Origin: an uncultured Clostridia bacterium
GTDB lineage: Bacteria > Bacillota > Clostridia > Oscillospirales > Oscillospiraceae
Assembly: GCA_937907715.1 (NCBI GenBank)
Contig: CALERM010000080.1
Coordinates: 1 to 11,980 of the forward strand
Length of the DNA: 11,980 nucleotides
Reading direction: 5' to 3'
Below, piece by piece: positions 1 to 8,399 of this stretch (its first letter is position 1; every line of letters begins with the position of its first letter). The position numbers were made by a program, and so were the translations under genes. A model generated the notes under the pieces. The model was given only the letters and a program-made list of their open reading frames with translations. It was not told the DNA's origin and made no database searches.

Positions 1-1093
1 AGAGATTGCCAGACTTCTTATCGGCATCCAGATACGCGGTCGTCAGCAGCGCCGAACCCTGCGATCTGCCTTTCAGCTCTACAGTCTTGGCAATTTCCAG
101 ACTCTTATTTTCGCTTTCCTTCGCAATGACAAAATAGCCCTTCGTCTTGCCGACGCCATAGTAGATGTAGCCATCATAGACCACCGGCGTTGACGTGCTC
201 TCGCAGACTGCGCCTTCAATCTTGTTTTCCAGCTTTTGCAGACCGGTAATCGCGCCTGTCTTGCCATCGACTGCCGCCGAGCAGAGATAGCCGCCCTTCG
301 TCGTAAAGTAAATGCGTCCGTTTGCGTAGGCAAGCGAGCTTCTCACGTCGCCGTAATTTTTCAACTCCAGCTTGGCGCCCTGCTTGCCGCTTGCCTTCTC
401 GAAGCTCAGAATGTATGACGTTCCGCTGACTTCCTTTGCCTCGCCGTCGTCCGTGCCGACAAACACGTAGTCTCCGACCGCCACAGCGCCTGCCCAGTAA
501 AAGCCGCCCTTCTGCGTATGTCTCCATTGTAACTCGCCGCTCATATTCAGGCACACAAAGTGCGCCTCTCCGGTCTCCGACTTCCAGAAGCCGGTATAGA
601 TCCGTCCGTCCGAAACCAGCACCGGGCTGGCGCCCTGCTCGCCGGACACACCATCATATCTCCATTGAAGCTCCAGGGAATCCTTGTCATACGCCAGAAT
701 TCTGCCGTCATTCAGCGCTATAATAATGAGGTCGTCCGAAATGGCAGGCTGCGTCAAGCCATAGCTGTCCGTGCCCTCGAGCGTAACCTCTTTTTCAATA
801 CTACCGTCGTCAGTCGACAGCTTATAAAGCTTGGTGCCAGCCACCGCATAAATATAATTCCCGGACAGAACCGGCTGCGAAACATAGACGGTATCCTTTC
901 CCGGAAGTGTTCCGATTGTCGCCGCCCAGCTCAGTCTGGTAAAATTCTTATCCACCGGCGTCTGTGCGTCAACGATCGCCATATTGTTTCCGTCGTTTCC
1001 GCGAAAGCTGTTCCAGTCGGCGTAGACCGTCATGCTCAGCAGCCCGACCGCCAGCACCAGCGCCAGCACCAGCGATACCATTCTCTTCTTCAT
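1..1093 (-). CDS. Exported beta-propeller (PQQ-like repeat) protein, cobalamin-riboswitch controlled, partial
   Basis: The frame is open from the ATG at 1093 to the left edge (364 codons, no stop), so the C-terminus is missing. The start is set by GGAGG at 1099-1103, five bases upstream. Residues 1-25 form a classic signal peptide: MKKR, a Leu/Val-rich core, then VYA before Asp26. From about residue 65 onward there are about six repeats of one type: a Gly/Asp turn, a hydrophobic Tyr-rich strand (GNYIYAV, DGRIYTG, GDYVFVG, NGRIYFT, DGYIYYG), then a strand ending near Leu-Gln-Trp or a charged turn. This is the pattern of PQQ-like/BamB-like beta-propeller blades. The protein should be secreted or cell-surface. 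The upstream B12 riboswitch links it to corrinoid supply. Clostridial propeller proteins of this kind can carry a transcobalamin-like DUF4430 domain at the C-terminus, but that part lies outside the window, so a B12-binding role is inference. Nothing shows that PQQ itself is bound. Confidence 0.82.
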   Translation of the reverse strand, partial: MKKRMVSLVLALVLAVGLLSMTVYADWNSFRGNDGNNMAIVDAQTPVDKNFTRLSWAATIGTLPGKDTVYVSQPVLSGNYIYAVAGTKLYKLSTDDGSIEKEVTLEGTDSYGLTQPAISDDLIIIALNDGRILAYDKDSLELQWRYDGVSGEQGASPVLVSDGRIYTGFWKSETGEAHFVCLNMSGELQWRHTQKGGFYWAGAVAVGDYVFVGTDDGEAKEVSGTSYILSFEKASGKQGAKLELKNYGDVRSSLAYANGRIYFTTKGGYLCSAAVDGKTGAITGLQKLENKIEGAVCESTSTPVVYDGYIYYGVGKTKGYFVIAKESENKSLEIAKTVELKGRSQGSALLTTAYLDADKKSGNL

Positions 1094-1169
1094 TGTTTCC
1101 TCCGTGTTCCCGGCGCAACGCACCTGTTTTTCGGAACCGCGCGTCTGCTCCGCGCTGTTTTTTTCAAAC

Positions 1170-1201
1170 AAAAAAGCTGCCGTACCCCACGGTACGGCAG
1201 C
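1170..1201 (-). terminator. Intrinsic terminator of the cobalamin riboswitch expression platform
   Basis: On the minus strand an 11-bp perfect stem (GCTGCCGTACC pairing with GGTACGGCAGC, loop GTGG) is followed at once by TTTTTT. It lies between the B12 aptamer and the start codon of the propeller gene, 68 bp beyond the aptamer's B12 box. This is the expected place for a ligand-dependent transcription terminator: with cobalamin bound, transcription should stop here. The terminator itself is clear. Its switching behaviour is inferred from the riboswitch family. Confidence 0.9.
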
Positions 1202-1254
1202 CGGTTTTCTGCGCGAAGCCTGTGCCCGCCGCCATTCCCGCGGCGCTGCACAAA

Positions 1255-1440
1255 ACCATCCTGCAGGTCTCCTGACTCACACTTCCAGAGCTTCCTCAAC
1301 GCCTGCAAGCAGCCTTCTCGGTTTCCCAATGACCGGCTTTCGCCGAAGCTTGCAGACTCGTGCATACAGTGCCGGGCGGCGTCCTTTTCAGAGCTCTTTC
1401 AAGCTCTCTGCGGTTCCCTTTGCATCCTTCCGCGTACCAA
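1255..1440 (-). ncRNA. Cobalamin (B12) riboswitch aptamer
   Basis: Read on the minus strand, the conserved blocks of the cobalamin riboswitch occur in the right order. They are AAAGGGAA (1414-1421); a peripheral hairpin AGAGCT/AGCTCT (1390-1407); CCCGGCACTGT (1366-1376), matching the usual CCCGCCACTGT; GGTCATTGGGAAACCGAGAAGGC-like sequence (1313-1335), matching CACTGGGAAACCGGGAAGGC; and the B12 box GAGTCAGGAGACCTGC (1263-1278). A terminator follows and then the propeller gene. The family binds adenosyl-, methyl- or hydroxocobalamin and normally lowers expression of B12 uptake or synthesis genes, or of B12-independent isozymes. Exact ends of the aptamer are approximate, and I cannot tell which cobalamin form it prefers. 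Confidence 0.94.
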
Positions 1441-1490
1441 AAAGCCCCCGCGGTCCGACACAAGATGGCGGTATCCTGTTTTTCGCATTT

Positions 1491-1519
1491 ATTATAGCTT
1501 TCACGGCGATATTTGTAAA
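1491..1519 (-). promoter_or_regulatory. Sigma-A-type promoter for the riboswitch and propeller gene
   Basis: On the minus strand TTTACA (1514-1519) and a perfect TATAAT (1491-1496) are separated by exactly 17 bp. Transcription should start near 1484, about 45 nt before the first conserved riboswitch block. It lies in the 506-bp gap between the GH13 gene and the propeller gene, so the propeller gene has its own promoter. Confidence 0.8.
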
Positions 1520-1599
1520 GCGCCATTTGCGGTTTTTTGTCCGGGATTTTTCCATCCCTTGCGCTTTTCGGCGGTCTTTCTTACAAGATCTTGCGTCCG
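1520..1599. other. Spacer after the glg operon, no clear terminator
   Basis: This stretch lies between the stop codon of the GH13 gene and the B12 promoter. It holds a weak 5-bp hairpin (GGGAT/ATCCC, roughly 1541-1556) followed on the minus strand by GGACAAAAAACC rather than a U run, and a 10-bp palindrome CAAGATCTTG (1583-1592). Neither is a convincing terminator on the minus strand. I see no gene here. Confidence 0.6.
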
Positions 1600-3423
1600 T
1601 TACCGCGTGGCAAGGCAGTAGCCGCCCGAACCGAGCCGCACCCTTCCCGGCAGCACCGAAAGAAGATTTCCGCCCAGCAGAAGCTCTCCCTGCACGTTCA
1701 GCTCCCACGGCTCTGCCGCCTTGTTGCAGCAGACATAGAGCGTCTGATTTTCCTGCCTGCGCAAAAACAGCAGCCTGCCTCCGCCCGCTTCAATCACCGT
1801 CACGTCCCCGCGCCGCAGCGCCGGGAGCGTTTTTTTCAGCTTCGCGAGCGTCCGATAAAACTCCTGTAAACTCTCGTCCTCCTGCCCCCACGGATAATAT
1901 CTTCGGTTGAAGGGGTCCCGGTAGCCGGTCATGCCAGCCTCATCGCCGTAGTAGATGCAGGCGATGCCCGGCAGCGTAAACTGCAAAAACGCCGCCATGC
2001 GCAAAAGCTCCTTGCCTCGCGAAAGCTCCGCATCGGAAAAATGCCGCTTTGCAAGCTCTGCGCGGTCCCCGTCCTTCGGGTCCAGCAGCGCGTTAATGGC
2101 GCGCGGCGTGTCGTGCGTTGAAAGAATGTTCATCACGCACGCCAGAACGTCCGCCGGATAATTCTCCGCCAGCGTCATCATCCGCTCGCCCAGATCCGCG
2201 CCGTCCGCGTCCCCGCGCACAAACCGCAGAATCTCCTTCTGCCACGGGTAGTTCATCACGGAGTCCAGCTCCCGGTCGGTAAAATACCGCCGCCTGACGC
2301 CGTAGGCAATCTTGTTGGAGGCGTCCTCCCAGACCTCTCCAATCAGCAGCGCGTCCGGCTTTTCCTTCCGAATCCGCTCGCGCAGCCGCAGCACAAACCG
2401 GTCCGGCAGCTCGTCGACCACGTCCAGCCGCCACCCGTCCGCGCCCGCACGCAGCCAATGCACGGCGATGGAATCCTCGTCGTCAATGATATACCGTATA
2501 AAGTCCTCGTTGTCCTTTTTGACGCACGGCAGATCCGTAATCCCCCACCAGCTGGTGTAGCTGTCCGGATAGTGCTTGAAGTCGAACCAGCTGCGGTATC
2601 TGGAATCGGGGTTCGAAATCGCGTCCTGAAAATACCGGCTCCTGCTTCCCACATGGGAAAATACGCCGTCCAGGATCACCTTCATCCCCCGCGCGTGTGC
2701 ATCCATGCACAGCGCCCGGAAATCCTCCTCGGTCCCCAGCATCGGGTCGATGCGCCCATAGTCGCAGGTGTCGTACCGGTGCGTGGAAAACGCGAAGAAA
2801 ATCGGATTCAGATACAAAAGCTCCACGCCCAGCTCCTGCAAATACGAAAGCTTCTCCCGGATTCCGGCGAGGTTTCCGCCGTAAAAGTCGTTGTTCCAGA
2901 CCTTTCCGTTCTCGTCCGGCAGATACACCGGCACATCGTTCTTATCCTCATGCACCCAGTACGGCTGTAATTTTCCTGTACAGTCGCAGCGCCCTTCGGC
3001 GTAAAACCGGTCCGGGAAGATCTGATACATGACTGCGCCCTTTGCATACTCCGGCGCAGGAAAGCGGTCTTCCACGCAGCTGACCTGCCACAGATCGCCC
3101 GCCTCCATGTTCGTATCGTTTCCCTGCTTATAAAGCCGGAATGCCTCGTTCTGCGTTGTGATGAAGAAATAGTAGAAATACAGCCCCGCTGCCGGAAGAG
3201 AAACCTCCCCGCTCCACGCCTCGTAGAGCTCGTTTGCATCCGTCTTCGCAAGCGGCGCGCGGAACGCCTCAGTCAAAGCGTCGTCCCGCAAAAAGACGAC
3301 CTCCGCCTTCACCGTCCGGCACGAGACCGGAATGTCCACCCGCAGCCGGCAAGCCTCGCCCGGTTTGAGCGTTCCGAACGGGCTTTTGAATTGCGACAGC
3401 TTGCTGTCAAATAAAATTCGCAT
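1600..3423 (-). CDS. Intracellular GH13 alpha-glucan hydrolase (neopullulanase/cyclomaltodextrinase-like)
   Basis: This 607-residue glycoside hydrolase family 13 enzyme hydrolyses alpha-glucosidic bonds in maltodextrins or glycogen fragments. Residues 1-115 form a beta-rich N-terminal domain of the kind found in neopullulanases and cyclomaltodextrinases. The (beta/alpha)8 barrel follows from YQIFPDRF (133-140). The four GH13 regions are intact: DGVFSHVG (252-259); GWRLDVVDE with nucleophile Asp334; LIGEVWE with acid/base Glu363; and STHDTPRA with Asp438. YYGDEAGM and RDPFNRRYYPWG later in the barrel also fit this subgroup. There is no signal peptide, so it acts in the cytoplasm. It is last in the glg operon, 7 bp after glgP, and lacks a good Shine-Dalgarno (GGAGG is 27 nt upstream, inside glgP), which suggests translational coupling. 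It probably trims or debranches the limit dextrins left by GlgP. The family is certain. Whether it cuts alpha-1,4, alpha-1,6 or both cannot be read from sequence. Confidence 0.92.
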   Translation of the reverse strand: MRILFDSKLSQFKSPFGTLKPGEACRLRVDIPVSCRTVKAEVVFLRDDALTEAFRAPLAKTDANELYEAWSGEVSLPAAGLYFYYFFITTQNEAFRLYKQGNDTNMEAGDLWQVSCVEDRFPAPEYAKGAVMYQIFPDRFYAEGRCDCTGKLQPYWVHEDKNDVPVYLPDENGKVWNNDFYGGNLAGIREKLSYLQELGVELLYLNPIFFAFSTHRYDTCDYGRIDPMLGTEEDFRALCMDAHARGMKVILDGVFSHVGSRSRYFQDAISNPDSRYRSWFDFKHYPDSYTSWWGITDLPCVKKDNEDFIRYIIDDEDSIAVHWLRAGADGWRLDVVDELPDRFVLRLRERIRKEKPDALLIGEVWEDASNKIAYGVRRRYFTDRELDSVMNYPWQKEILRFVRGDADGADLGERMMTLAENYPADVLACVMNILSTHDTPRAINALLDPKDGDRAELAKRHFSDAELSRGKELLRMAAFLQFTLPGIACIYYGDEAGMTGYRDPFNRRYYPWGQEDESLQEFYRTLAKLKKTLPALRRGDVTVIEAGGGRLLFLRRQENQTLYVCCNKAAEPWELNVQGELLLGGNLLSVLPGRVRLGSGGYCLATR

Positions 3424-3430
3424 ATATCAC

Positions 3431-5833
3431 TTAATCCAGATTCCAGATTTCCTCCGCGTACTGCTTGATCGCGCGATCCGACGAGAAAATGCCCGCCTTC
3501 GCGATGTTCACCAACGACATGTTGCCGAACTTCCGCGCATCGCGCCACACTGCGCCCACCTTCTGCTGCGCCTGGCAGTAGCTCTCGAAATCCGCCACGG
3601 TCATATAGCCGTCCGCCGTCCCGAAGCGGTTGGTCGTGAGGCTGTCGGCAATGTCGTCGAACCGCTTTCCGCCCAGCGCGCCCGAGCGCAGCAGCTCGAG
3701 AACACGGTTCAGTGCCGGAGTCAGATACGCCCGCGGGTCGTAGCCGCTTTTCCAGAGCGCTTCGACCTGCTCGGCATGCAGTCCAAACAGGAACATGTTC
3801 TCTTCTCCCACCTGCTGACAGATTTCGACATTCGCCCCGTCGAGCGTTCCCAATGTCACCGCGCCGTTGATCATCAGCTTCATGTTGCCCGTGCCGGACG
3901 CTTCCTTGCCCGCGACCGAAATCTGCTCGGAAATGTCCGCCGCCGGAATGATAATCTCCGCCAGAGACACCTTGTAGTCCTCGATGAACACGACCTTGAG
4001 CTTTCCGTGCATCGCGGGGTCTGCGTTCACCATGTCCGCCACCGCGACAATCAGCGAGATAATCCGCTTTGCCATCTGATAGCCCGCAGACGCCTTTGCC
4101 GCAAAGATAAATGTGCGCGGCGTAACCTCCTTGCCGGGGTTGTCCTTGATGTCGAGATACAGCCTTAAAATATGCAGCACGTTCAGAAGCTGCCGCTTAT
4201 ACTCGTGCAGCCGCTTGACCTGTACGTCAAACAGGCTCTGCGGGTCGAGATTGACGCCGTTTGCTTTACTGACATACGCTGCCAGCCGCTTCTTGTTTTC
4301 CAGCTTGATTGCGCGCAGCTGCGAAAGCACCTCCTCGTTATCGTAGAAGTCCAGCAGCTTTTTCAGCTCCCGTGCGTCCTTTGCAAAGCCGCCTCCGATG
4401 AGCTTCGTAAGATACCCGCTCAGCGCCGGGTTTGCCTGGCACAGCCATCTGCGGTAGGCGATGCCGTTCGTGACGTTGATGAACCGGCTCTCATCCAACT
4501 GCGCGTAGTCCCGGAAAATGCCGTCTCTCAGAATCTGCGTGTGCAGCTGCGACACGCCGTTGATCTTGTGGCACGCCGCCAGGCACAAATTTGCCATGCG
4601 CACTTCTCCGCCGGAGATGGGCGCCATATAATCGATCTTTGCCCAGTCGCCGGGATAGGCAAGCTGAAGCCGGTTGCGCGTGCGCCGGTCAATCTCGCGG
4701 ACAATGCCGTATACGCGCGGCAGCTGCTCGCGGAACAGGTCGATCTGCCAGTGCTCGAGCGCCTCCGCCATGACCGTATGGTTTGTGTAGGACAGGCACT
4801 TGCAGGTGATTTCCCACGCCTCGTCCCAGCCCATCTCATACTGGTCGACCAGCAGCCGCATCAGCTCCGGCACGCACAGCGCCGGATGGGTGTCGTTGAT
4901 GTGGACCGCAACCTTGTCGGCAAGATTGGAAAGCGTGCCGTACTGCTTGCAGTGCTCCTTGAGAATCGACTGCAGCGACGCCGAGACCAGCAGATACTGC
5001 TGCTTGAGCCGGAGTCTTTTGCCCTCGATATGATCGTCCGCCGGATACAGAACCTTCGAGATGGTCTCCGCCATCGTGTTCTGTTCGAGCGCTCTTGCGT
5101 AGTCGCCGCGCGAAAACGCCGCCATATCAAAGCCCTGCGGCACAACTGCCGACCACAGCGTCAGCTTGTTTGCCGCGTCGGAATGATAGCCCGAAATGTA
5201 AAAGTCGTGCGGTACCGCCATCACGGACTGATAGCCCACCTGCGCCGCCTTGAACTTCCCCTGATCGGTCCATTCATGCACCGTTCCGCCGAAGCGGACC
5301 TCGACGGCGTCGTCCTCTCTCGTGTGCAGCCATACGTCGCCCAGCCCCAGCCAGTCGTCCGGGAATTCGATCTGCCAGCCGTCAACGATCTTCTGCTTGA
5401 AGATACCGAACTCATAGCGGATGGAAAAGCCCGTCACGGGGTAGGAAAGCCCGGTCGCCGCGTCCATGTAGCATGAGGCAAGCCGGCCCAGACCGCCGTT
5501 TCCGAGTCCTGCGTCCGGCTCCATCTCGCAGAGCTTTGGCAGTGAGAAGCCCAGCTCCGTCAGGACCTCGTCCGCCTCGTTATAAAGCCCCAGGTTAAAG
5601 AGGTTATTGCGCAGCGACGTGCCCACCAGAAATTCCATGGACATATAATAGACCTGCTTGCGCTCTTTTTCCCGCGTTTCCGCCTGGAATGCGCGCTGTC
5701 TGTCCTCGAGCATCATACGCACCGTCACGCACAGCGCGCGATACGCCTGCTTTTCCGTCGCCTCGCGCAGCTCGCAGCCGAACATGCGCAGACACGTCTC
5801 TTCCACCAGCTGATGCAGCATTTCCTTTGTCAT
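3431..5833 (-). CDS. glgP: Glycogen/maltodextrin phosphorylase (GT35)
   Basis: GlgP releases glucose-1-phosphate from the non-reducing ends of glycogen using phosphate and pyridoxal phosphate. At 800 residues it has the usual bacterial length. Visible signatures are GLGNGGLGRLASC (109-121), HINDTHPA (311-318), VKRLHEYKRQ (539-548, phosphate and cofactor site region) and EASGTGNMKLMINGA (644-658), in which Lys652 should be the Schiff-base lysine for pyridoxal phosphate, followed by GTLDGANVE. All expected blocks are present and in order, so the enzyme should be active. Its ATG overlaps the glgA stop as ATGA (5830-5833), with GGGGG seven bases upstream. It is cytoplasmic and supplies the degradative arm next to the synthetic genes. 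Polymer preference (glycogen or maltodextrin) cannot be decided here. Confidence 0.97.
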   Translation of the reverse strand: MTKEMLHQLVEETCLRMFGCELREATEKQAYRALCVTVRMMLEDRQRAFQAETREKERKQVYYMSMEFLVGTSLRNNLFNLGLYNEADEVLTELGFSLPKLCEMEPDAGLGNGGLGRLASCYMDAATGLSYPVTGFSIRYEFGIFKQKIVDGWQIEFPDDWLGLGDVWLHTREDDAVEVRFGGTVHEWTDQGKFKAAQVGYQSVMAVPHDFYISGYHSDAANKLTLWSAVVPQGFDMAAFSRGDYARALEQNTMAETISKVLYPADDHIEGKRLRLKQQYLLVSASLQSILKEHCKQYGTLSNLADKVAVHINDTHPALCVPELMRLLVDQYEMGWDEAWEITCKCLSYTNHTVMAEALEHWQIDLFREQLPRVYGIVREIDRRTRNRLQLAYPGDWAKIDYMAPISGGEVRMANLCLAACHKINGVSQLHTQILRDGIFRDYAQLDESRFINVTNGIAYRRWLCQANPALSGYLTKLIGGGFAKDARELKKLLDFYDNEEVLSQLRAIKLENKKRLAAYVSKANGVNLDPQSLFDVQVKRLHEYKRQLLNVLHILRLYLDIKDNPGKEVTPRTFIFAAKASAGYQMAKRIISLIVAVADMVNADPAMHGKLKVVFIEDYKVSLAEIIIPAADISEQISVAGKEASGTGNMKLMINGAVTLGTLDGANVEICQQVGEENMFLFGLHAEQVEALWKSGYDPRAYLTPALNRVLELLRSGALGGKRFDDIADSLTTNRFGTADGYMTVADFESYCQAQQKVGAVWRDARKFGNMSLVNIAKAGIFSSDRAIKQYAEEIWNLD

Positions 5834-7272
5834 GCCTTGTCCCCCAATGCTTTGTGATACAGCGCCATGTAGCGTTCAGCGCCCTTGTCCCAGCCGAAGT
5901 CCTGGCTCATATCGTGCCGGACCAGCTCCTGCCACTGCGCAGGCGCGTCATAGTAAAGTGCCAGCGCCCGGTCGATTGCCGCGAGGAAATCGTCGGCGTT
6001 GTAGCTCTGGAAGGTAAACCCGCGCCCTTCGCTCTCGGGTCCTTCATACGCCGGCACTGTGTCCTTGAGTCCGCCGGTTGCGTTGACGACCGGCACCGCG
6101 CCGAAGCGCATCGCCATCAGCTGCGAAAGCCCGCACGGCTCCGACTTTGACGGCATCAGATACAGGTCGGACGCCGCGTAGACAAGGTTTGCCAGATCCG
6201 CGCTGAAGCAGAGATTGACGCTCACCTGCCGCCCGAACCGCTCCTGCAGCCCCCGCAGGAACCACTCGTATTTTTCCTCGCCCGTACCGATGACGACCAG
6301 CTGCACCCGCCGGGTCATGAGCCTTTCTGCGATATAGCACAGAAGATCGATGCCTTTGTGCCCGGCGAGCCGCGTCACCATTGCCAGCATCGCGGTATCG
6401 CGGTCCTCGGGAAGCCCCAGCTCCTTCTGCAGCGCCAGCTTGTTGCGCACCTTTCCCTCGCGGAACGTTTTTTCGTTGTAATGCGCCGCCAGCCCTGCCG
6501 TCGTCATGGGGTTAAAGAGCTTTATATCGATACCGTTGGTGATACCGGTGAAGTCTCCCCCGCGGCTCGAGAGCACCTGCGACATGCCGTGCGCGTAGTA
6601 AGGATACCGCAGCTCCTGACAGTAGGTCTGCGAGACGGTCGAAACCTGATCCGCCGTTACGATCGCCGCCTTCATCAGGTTCGTGCAGTCGTCGAAGCGC
6701 AAAATCTCGTCGCACTCGCGCGGCAGTCCGATCACGTCGTAGTTGAAGCTCAGGTTTGCTTTTCCCTGATACTCGATATTGTGAATGGTGAAGACGCTTC
6801 TCGTATTCGGGAAGCTCTCGCGATATTCGGTTTTCAGCAGCAGCGGCACCAGCGCCGCCTGCCAGTCGTGGCAGTGCACCACATCCGGCTGCAAGCCGAT
6901 AAACGCCATCGAGGCAAGCGCAGCCTTCGCAAAATACGCATAGCGCTCGCCGTCGTCCGCGCAGCCGTAGACGCAGCCGCGGCAGAAATAATGCTCGTTG
7001 TCGATAAAATAGATCTTGAGCTTCTTTCTGCGGCTTTTCAGCCGCAGCAGCCCCACATATTCCCGCCGCCATGCCAGCGGCACGTCGAAGTAACCGAGAA
7101 ATTCCACATCGTACTTCCCGGAATATTTGATCCGGTCATAGAAGGGAATGAACACGCTCACCTCGTTATTTTTGATTTCCGATAATGCCTGCGGCAGCGC
7201 CTGCAAGACATCACCGAGACCGCCCGTTTTGACAAACGGGGCGGCCTCGGAAGCAACCATCGCAATTTTCAT
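5830..7272 (-). CDS. glgA: Glycogen synthase, ADP-glucose dependent (GT5)
   Basis: GlgA transfers glucose from ADP-glucose to the non-reducing end of an alpha-1,4-glucan. The 480 residues match the bacterial GT5 length. The N-terminal Rossmann half carries KTGGLGDV (15-22), with Lys15 in the ADP-glucose binding position (KVGGLADV in E. coli). HCHDWQ (133-138), TIHNIEYQG (162-170) and NGIDIKLFNP (246-255) follow. The C-terminal half carries VTRLAGHKG (299-307), with Arg301 and Lys306 at the phosphate-binding positions, and SKSEPCGLSQLMAMRFG (375-391), with the conserved Glu378. Shine-Dalgarno AAAGGAG lies seven bases before the ATG. The start overlaps the glgD stop by 4 bp (ATGA at 7269-7272), and the end overlaps glgP in the same way, so the three genes should be translationally coupled. 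No unusual feature seen. Confidence 0.97.
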   Translation of the reverse strand: MKIAMVASEAAPFVKTGGLGDVLQALPQALSEIKNNEVSVFIPFYDRIKYSGKYDVEFLGYFDVPLAWRREYVGLLRLKSRRKKLKIYFIDNEHYFCRGCVYGCADDGERYAYFAKAALASMAFIGLQPDVVHCHDWQAALVPLLLKTEYRESFPNTRSVFTIHNIEYQGKANLSFNYDVIGLPRECDEILRFDDCTNLMKAAIVTADQVSTVSQTYCQELRYPYYAHGMSQVLSSRGGDFTGITNGIDIKLFNPMTTAGLAAHYNEKTFREGKVRNKLALQKELGLPEDRDTAMLAMVTRLAGHKGIDLLCYIAERLMTRRVQLVVIGTGEEKYEWFLRGLQERFGRQVSVNLCFSADLANLVYAASDLYLMPSKSEPCGLSQLMAMRFGAVPVVNATGGLKDTVPAYEGPESEGRGFTFQSYNADDFLAAIDRALALYYDAPAQWQELVRHDMSQDFGWDKGAERYMALYHKALGDKA

Positions 7273-8381
7273 ACGGTAACTCCTTTGCTGATGTAAAGCG
7301 GATGCTCCGGCGTACCCTGCAGCTTGGTATCCGGCTTGACGGTCACGTTCTTGTCCAGAATCACGTAGCGGAGCTTCGATCTGGCGCCGACCTTGCTTCC
7401 CTGCATCAGAACCGAGCTTTCGACCTCCGTATCGTCATCCAGATCGACCTCGCGGAAAATGACCGAATGTTTTGCCTTGCCGAAGATGTGACAGCCGTCT
7501 GCAACAAGGCAGTCGGGCGCCTGCCCACGCTCGCCGAAGAGCGTCGGCACCGAGTCGCGGACCTTTGTATAGATCGGAAGGTTCGTCCGGAACAGGCTGT
7601 GGCGGACCTCCTGATCAAGCAGGCGCAGATTGTTCGTATAATACTGCTGCATGCTCTCATTGAACAGCGCAATATTCTGGAACGAATAGACGTTCACCGA
7701 GAGCTTTCCCTCGTTATACTGCGGCAGCACGAAATCCCGCTCAAAATAGCACTTGCCGTGCGGCACCAGCTCGTGGATGATGTTCAGAAGCTTTTTTCTC
7801 TCGATGACAAACATGCTCATGCCCGCCAGATAATCTGCCGGTGCGCAGTAATCAACCGCCAGATCGACGACCTTTCCATCCTCATCAACCTTCACCGCCA
7901 GCGTCTGCGTGTGCCTGCCGTCTGCCTTTCCCGCCTTTGCTACAATCGTCAGATCGCAGCCCGAGGCGACGTGCGCGTCGACGACCTTGGAAAAATCAAT
8001 CGCGCACAGCACCGTCGTGTCGGACAAAATGACATACTCCGTGTCGCTGCGCTCGAGAACCGGCAGCGCCGTCTGCAGCGCCTCAAGCTTTCCGCGGTAC
8101 GCGCCCGTGTGTCCCGTCGCATACGGCGGCAGGAAACGCACATTCTCGCCCAGATGCAGATCCCAGTCCTCGCAGTTTGCGAGGTGGTCCATCAGAGACT
8201 GATAGTTGTATTTCGTGATGATGCCGATGTTGCGGATGCCGGAATTGCTCATGTTCGAAAGCACGAAGTCAATCTGCCGGTAGCGTCCGCCAAACGGAAT
8301 CGAGCCGGAGGTCCGCTCCCAGGTGAGGTCTCCCATCTTGCTGTCGTAGATATTCGAGAAAATAATGCCCATTGCTTCCAT
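7269..8381 (-). CDS. glgD: GlgD, regulatory-type ADP-glucose pyrophosphorylase subunit
   Basis: This 370-residue homologue of GlgC is typical of Bacillota, where it forms a heteromer with GlgC and raises its activity. It keeps the fold. IPFGGRYRQIDFVLSN (28-43) matches GlgC's VPFGGKYRIIDFPLSN, and the C-terminal third has the hexapeptide-like pattern of a left-handed beta-helix. The catalytic signatures are lost: there is no LAGGxGxRL nucleotide loop (the N-terminus reads GIIFSNIYDSKMGDLTWERT), and LSDTTVLC (119-126) stands where GlgC has LSGDHIYK. It is therefore expected to be catalytically weak or inactive and to act as a modulator. The start at 8381 is supported by AAGGGGG eight bases upstream; Met4 is an alternative start. 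It lies 18 bp after glgC and overlaps glgA by 4 bp. Confidence 0.94.
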   Translation of the reverse strand: MEAMGIIFSNIYDSKMGDLTWERTSGSIPFGGRYRQIDFVLSNMSNSGIRNIGIITKYNYQSLMDHLANCEDWDLHLGENVRFLPPYATGHTGAYRGKLEALQTALPVLERSDTEYVILSDTTVLCAIDFSKVVDAHVASGCDLTIVAKAGKADGRHTQTLAVKVDEDGKVVDLAVDYCAPADYLAGMSMFVIERKKLLNIIHELVPHGKCYFERDFVLPQYNEGKLSVNVYSFQNIALFNESMQQYYTNNLRLLDQEVRHSLFRTNLPIYTKVRDSVPTLFGERGQAPDCLVADGCHIFGKAKHSVIFREVDLDDDTEVESSVLMQGSKVGARSKLRYVILDKNVTVKPDTKLQGTPEHPLYISKGVTV

Positions 8382-8399
8382 GTTCGCATCCCCCTTCCG

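Noticed and set aside
1296..1526. Minus-strand 76-codon ORF within the riboswitch
   Set aside because: It overlaps the conserved aptamer blocks, and its start lies upstream of the predicted transcription start, so the RNA explains the sequence.
1583..1592. Palindrome CAAGATCTTG after the GH13 gene
   Set aside because: Ten-base palindromes are expected several times by chance in 12 kb, and no U run or promoter element is attached.
560..1621. 353-codon plus-strand ORF over the B12 riboswitch region and propeller gene
   Set aside because: It crosses the riboswitch, its terminator and its promoter on the opposite strand and has a low-complexity Arg/Ser/Pro-rich product.
4172..5476. 434-codon plus-strand ORF across glgP
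   Set aside because: Antisense shadow of glgP with no ribosome site or domain.
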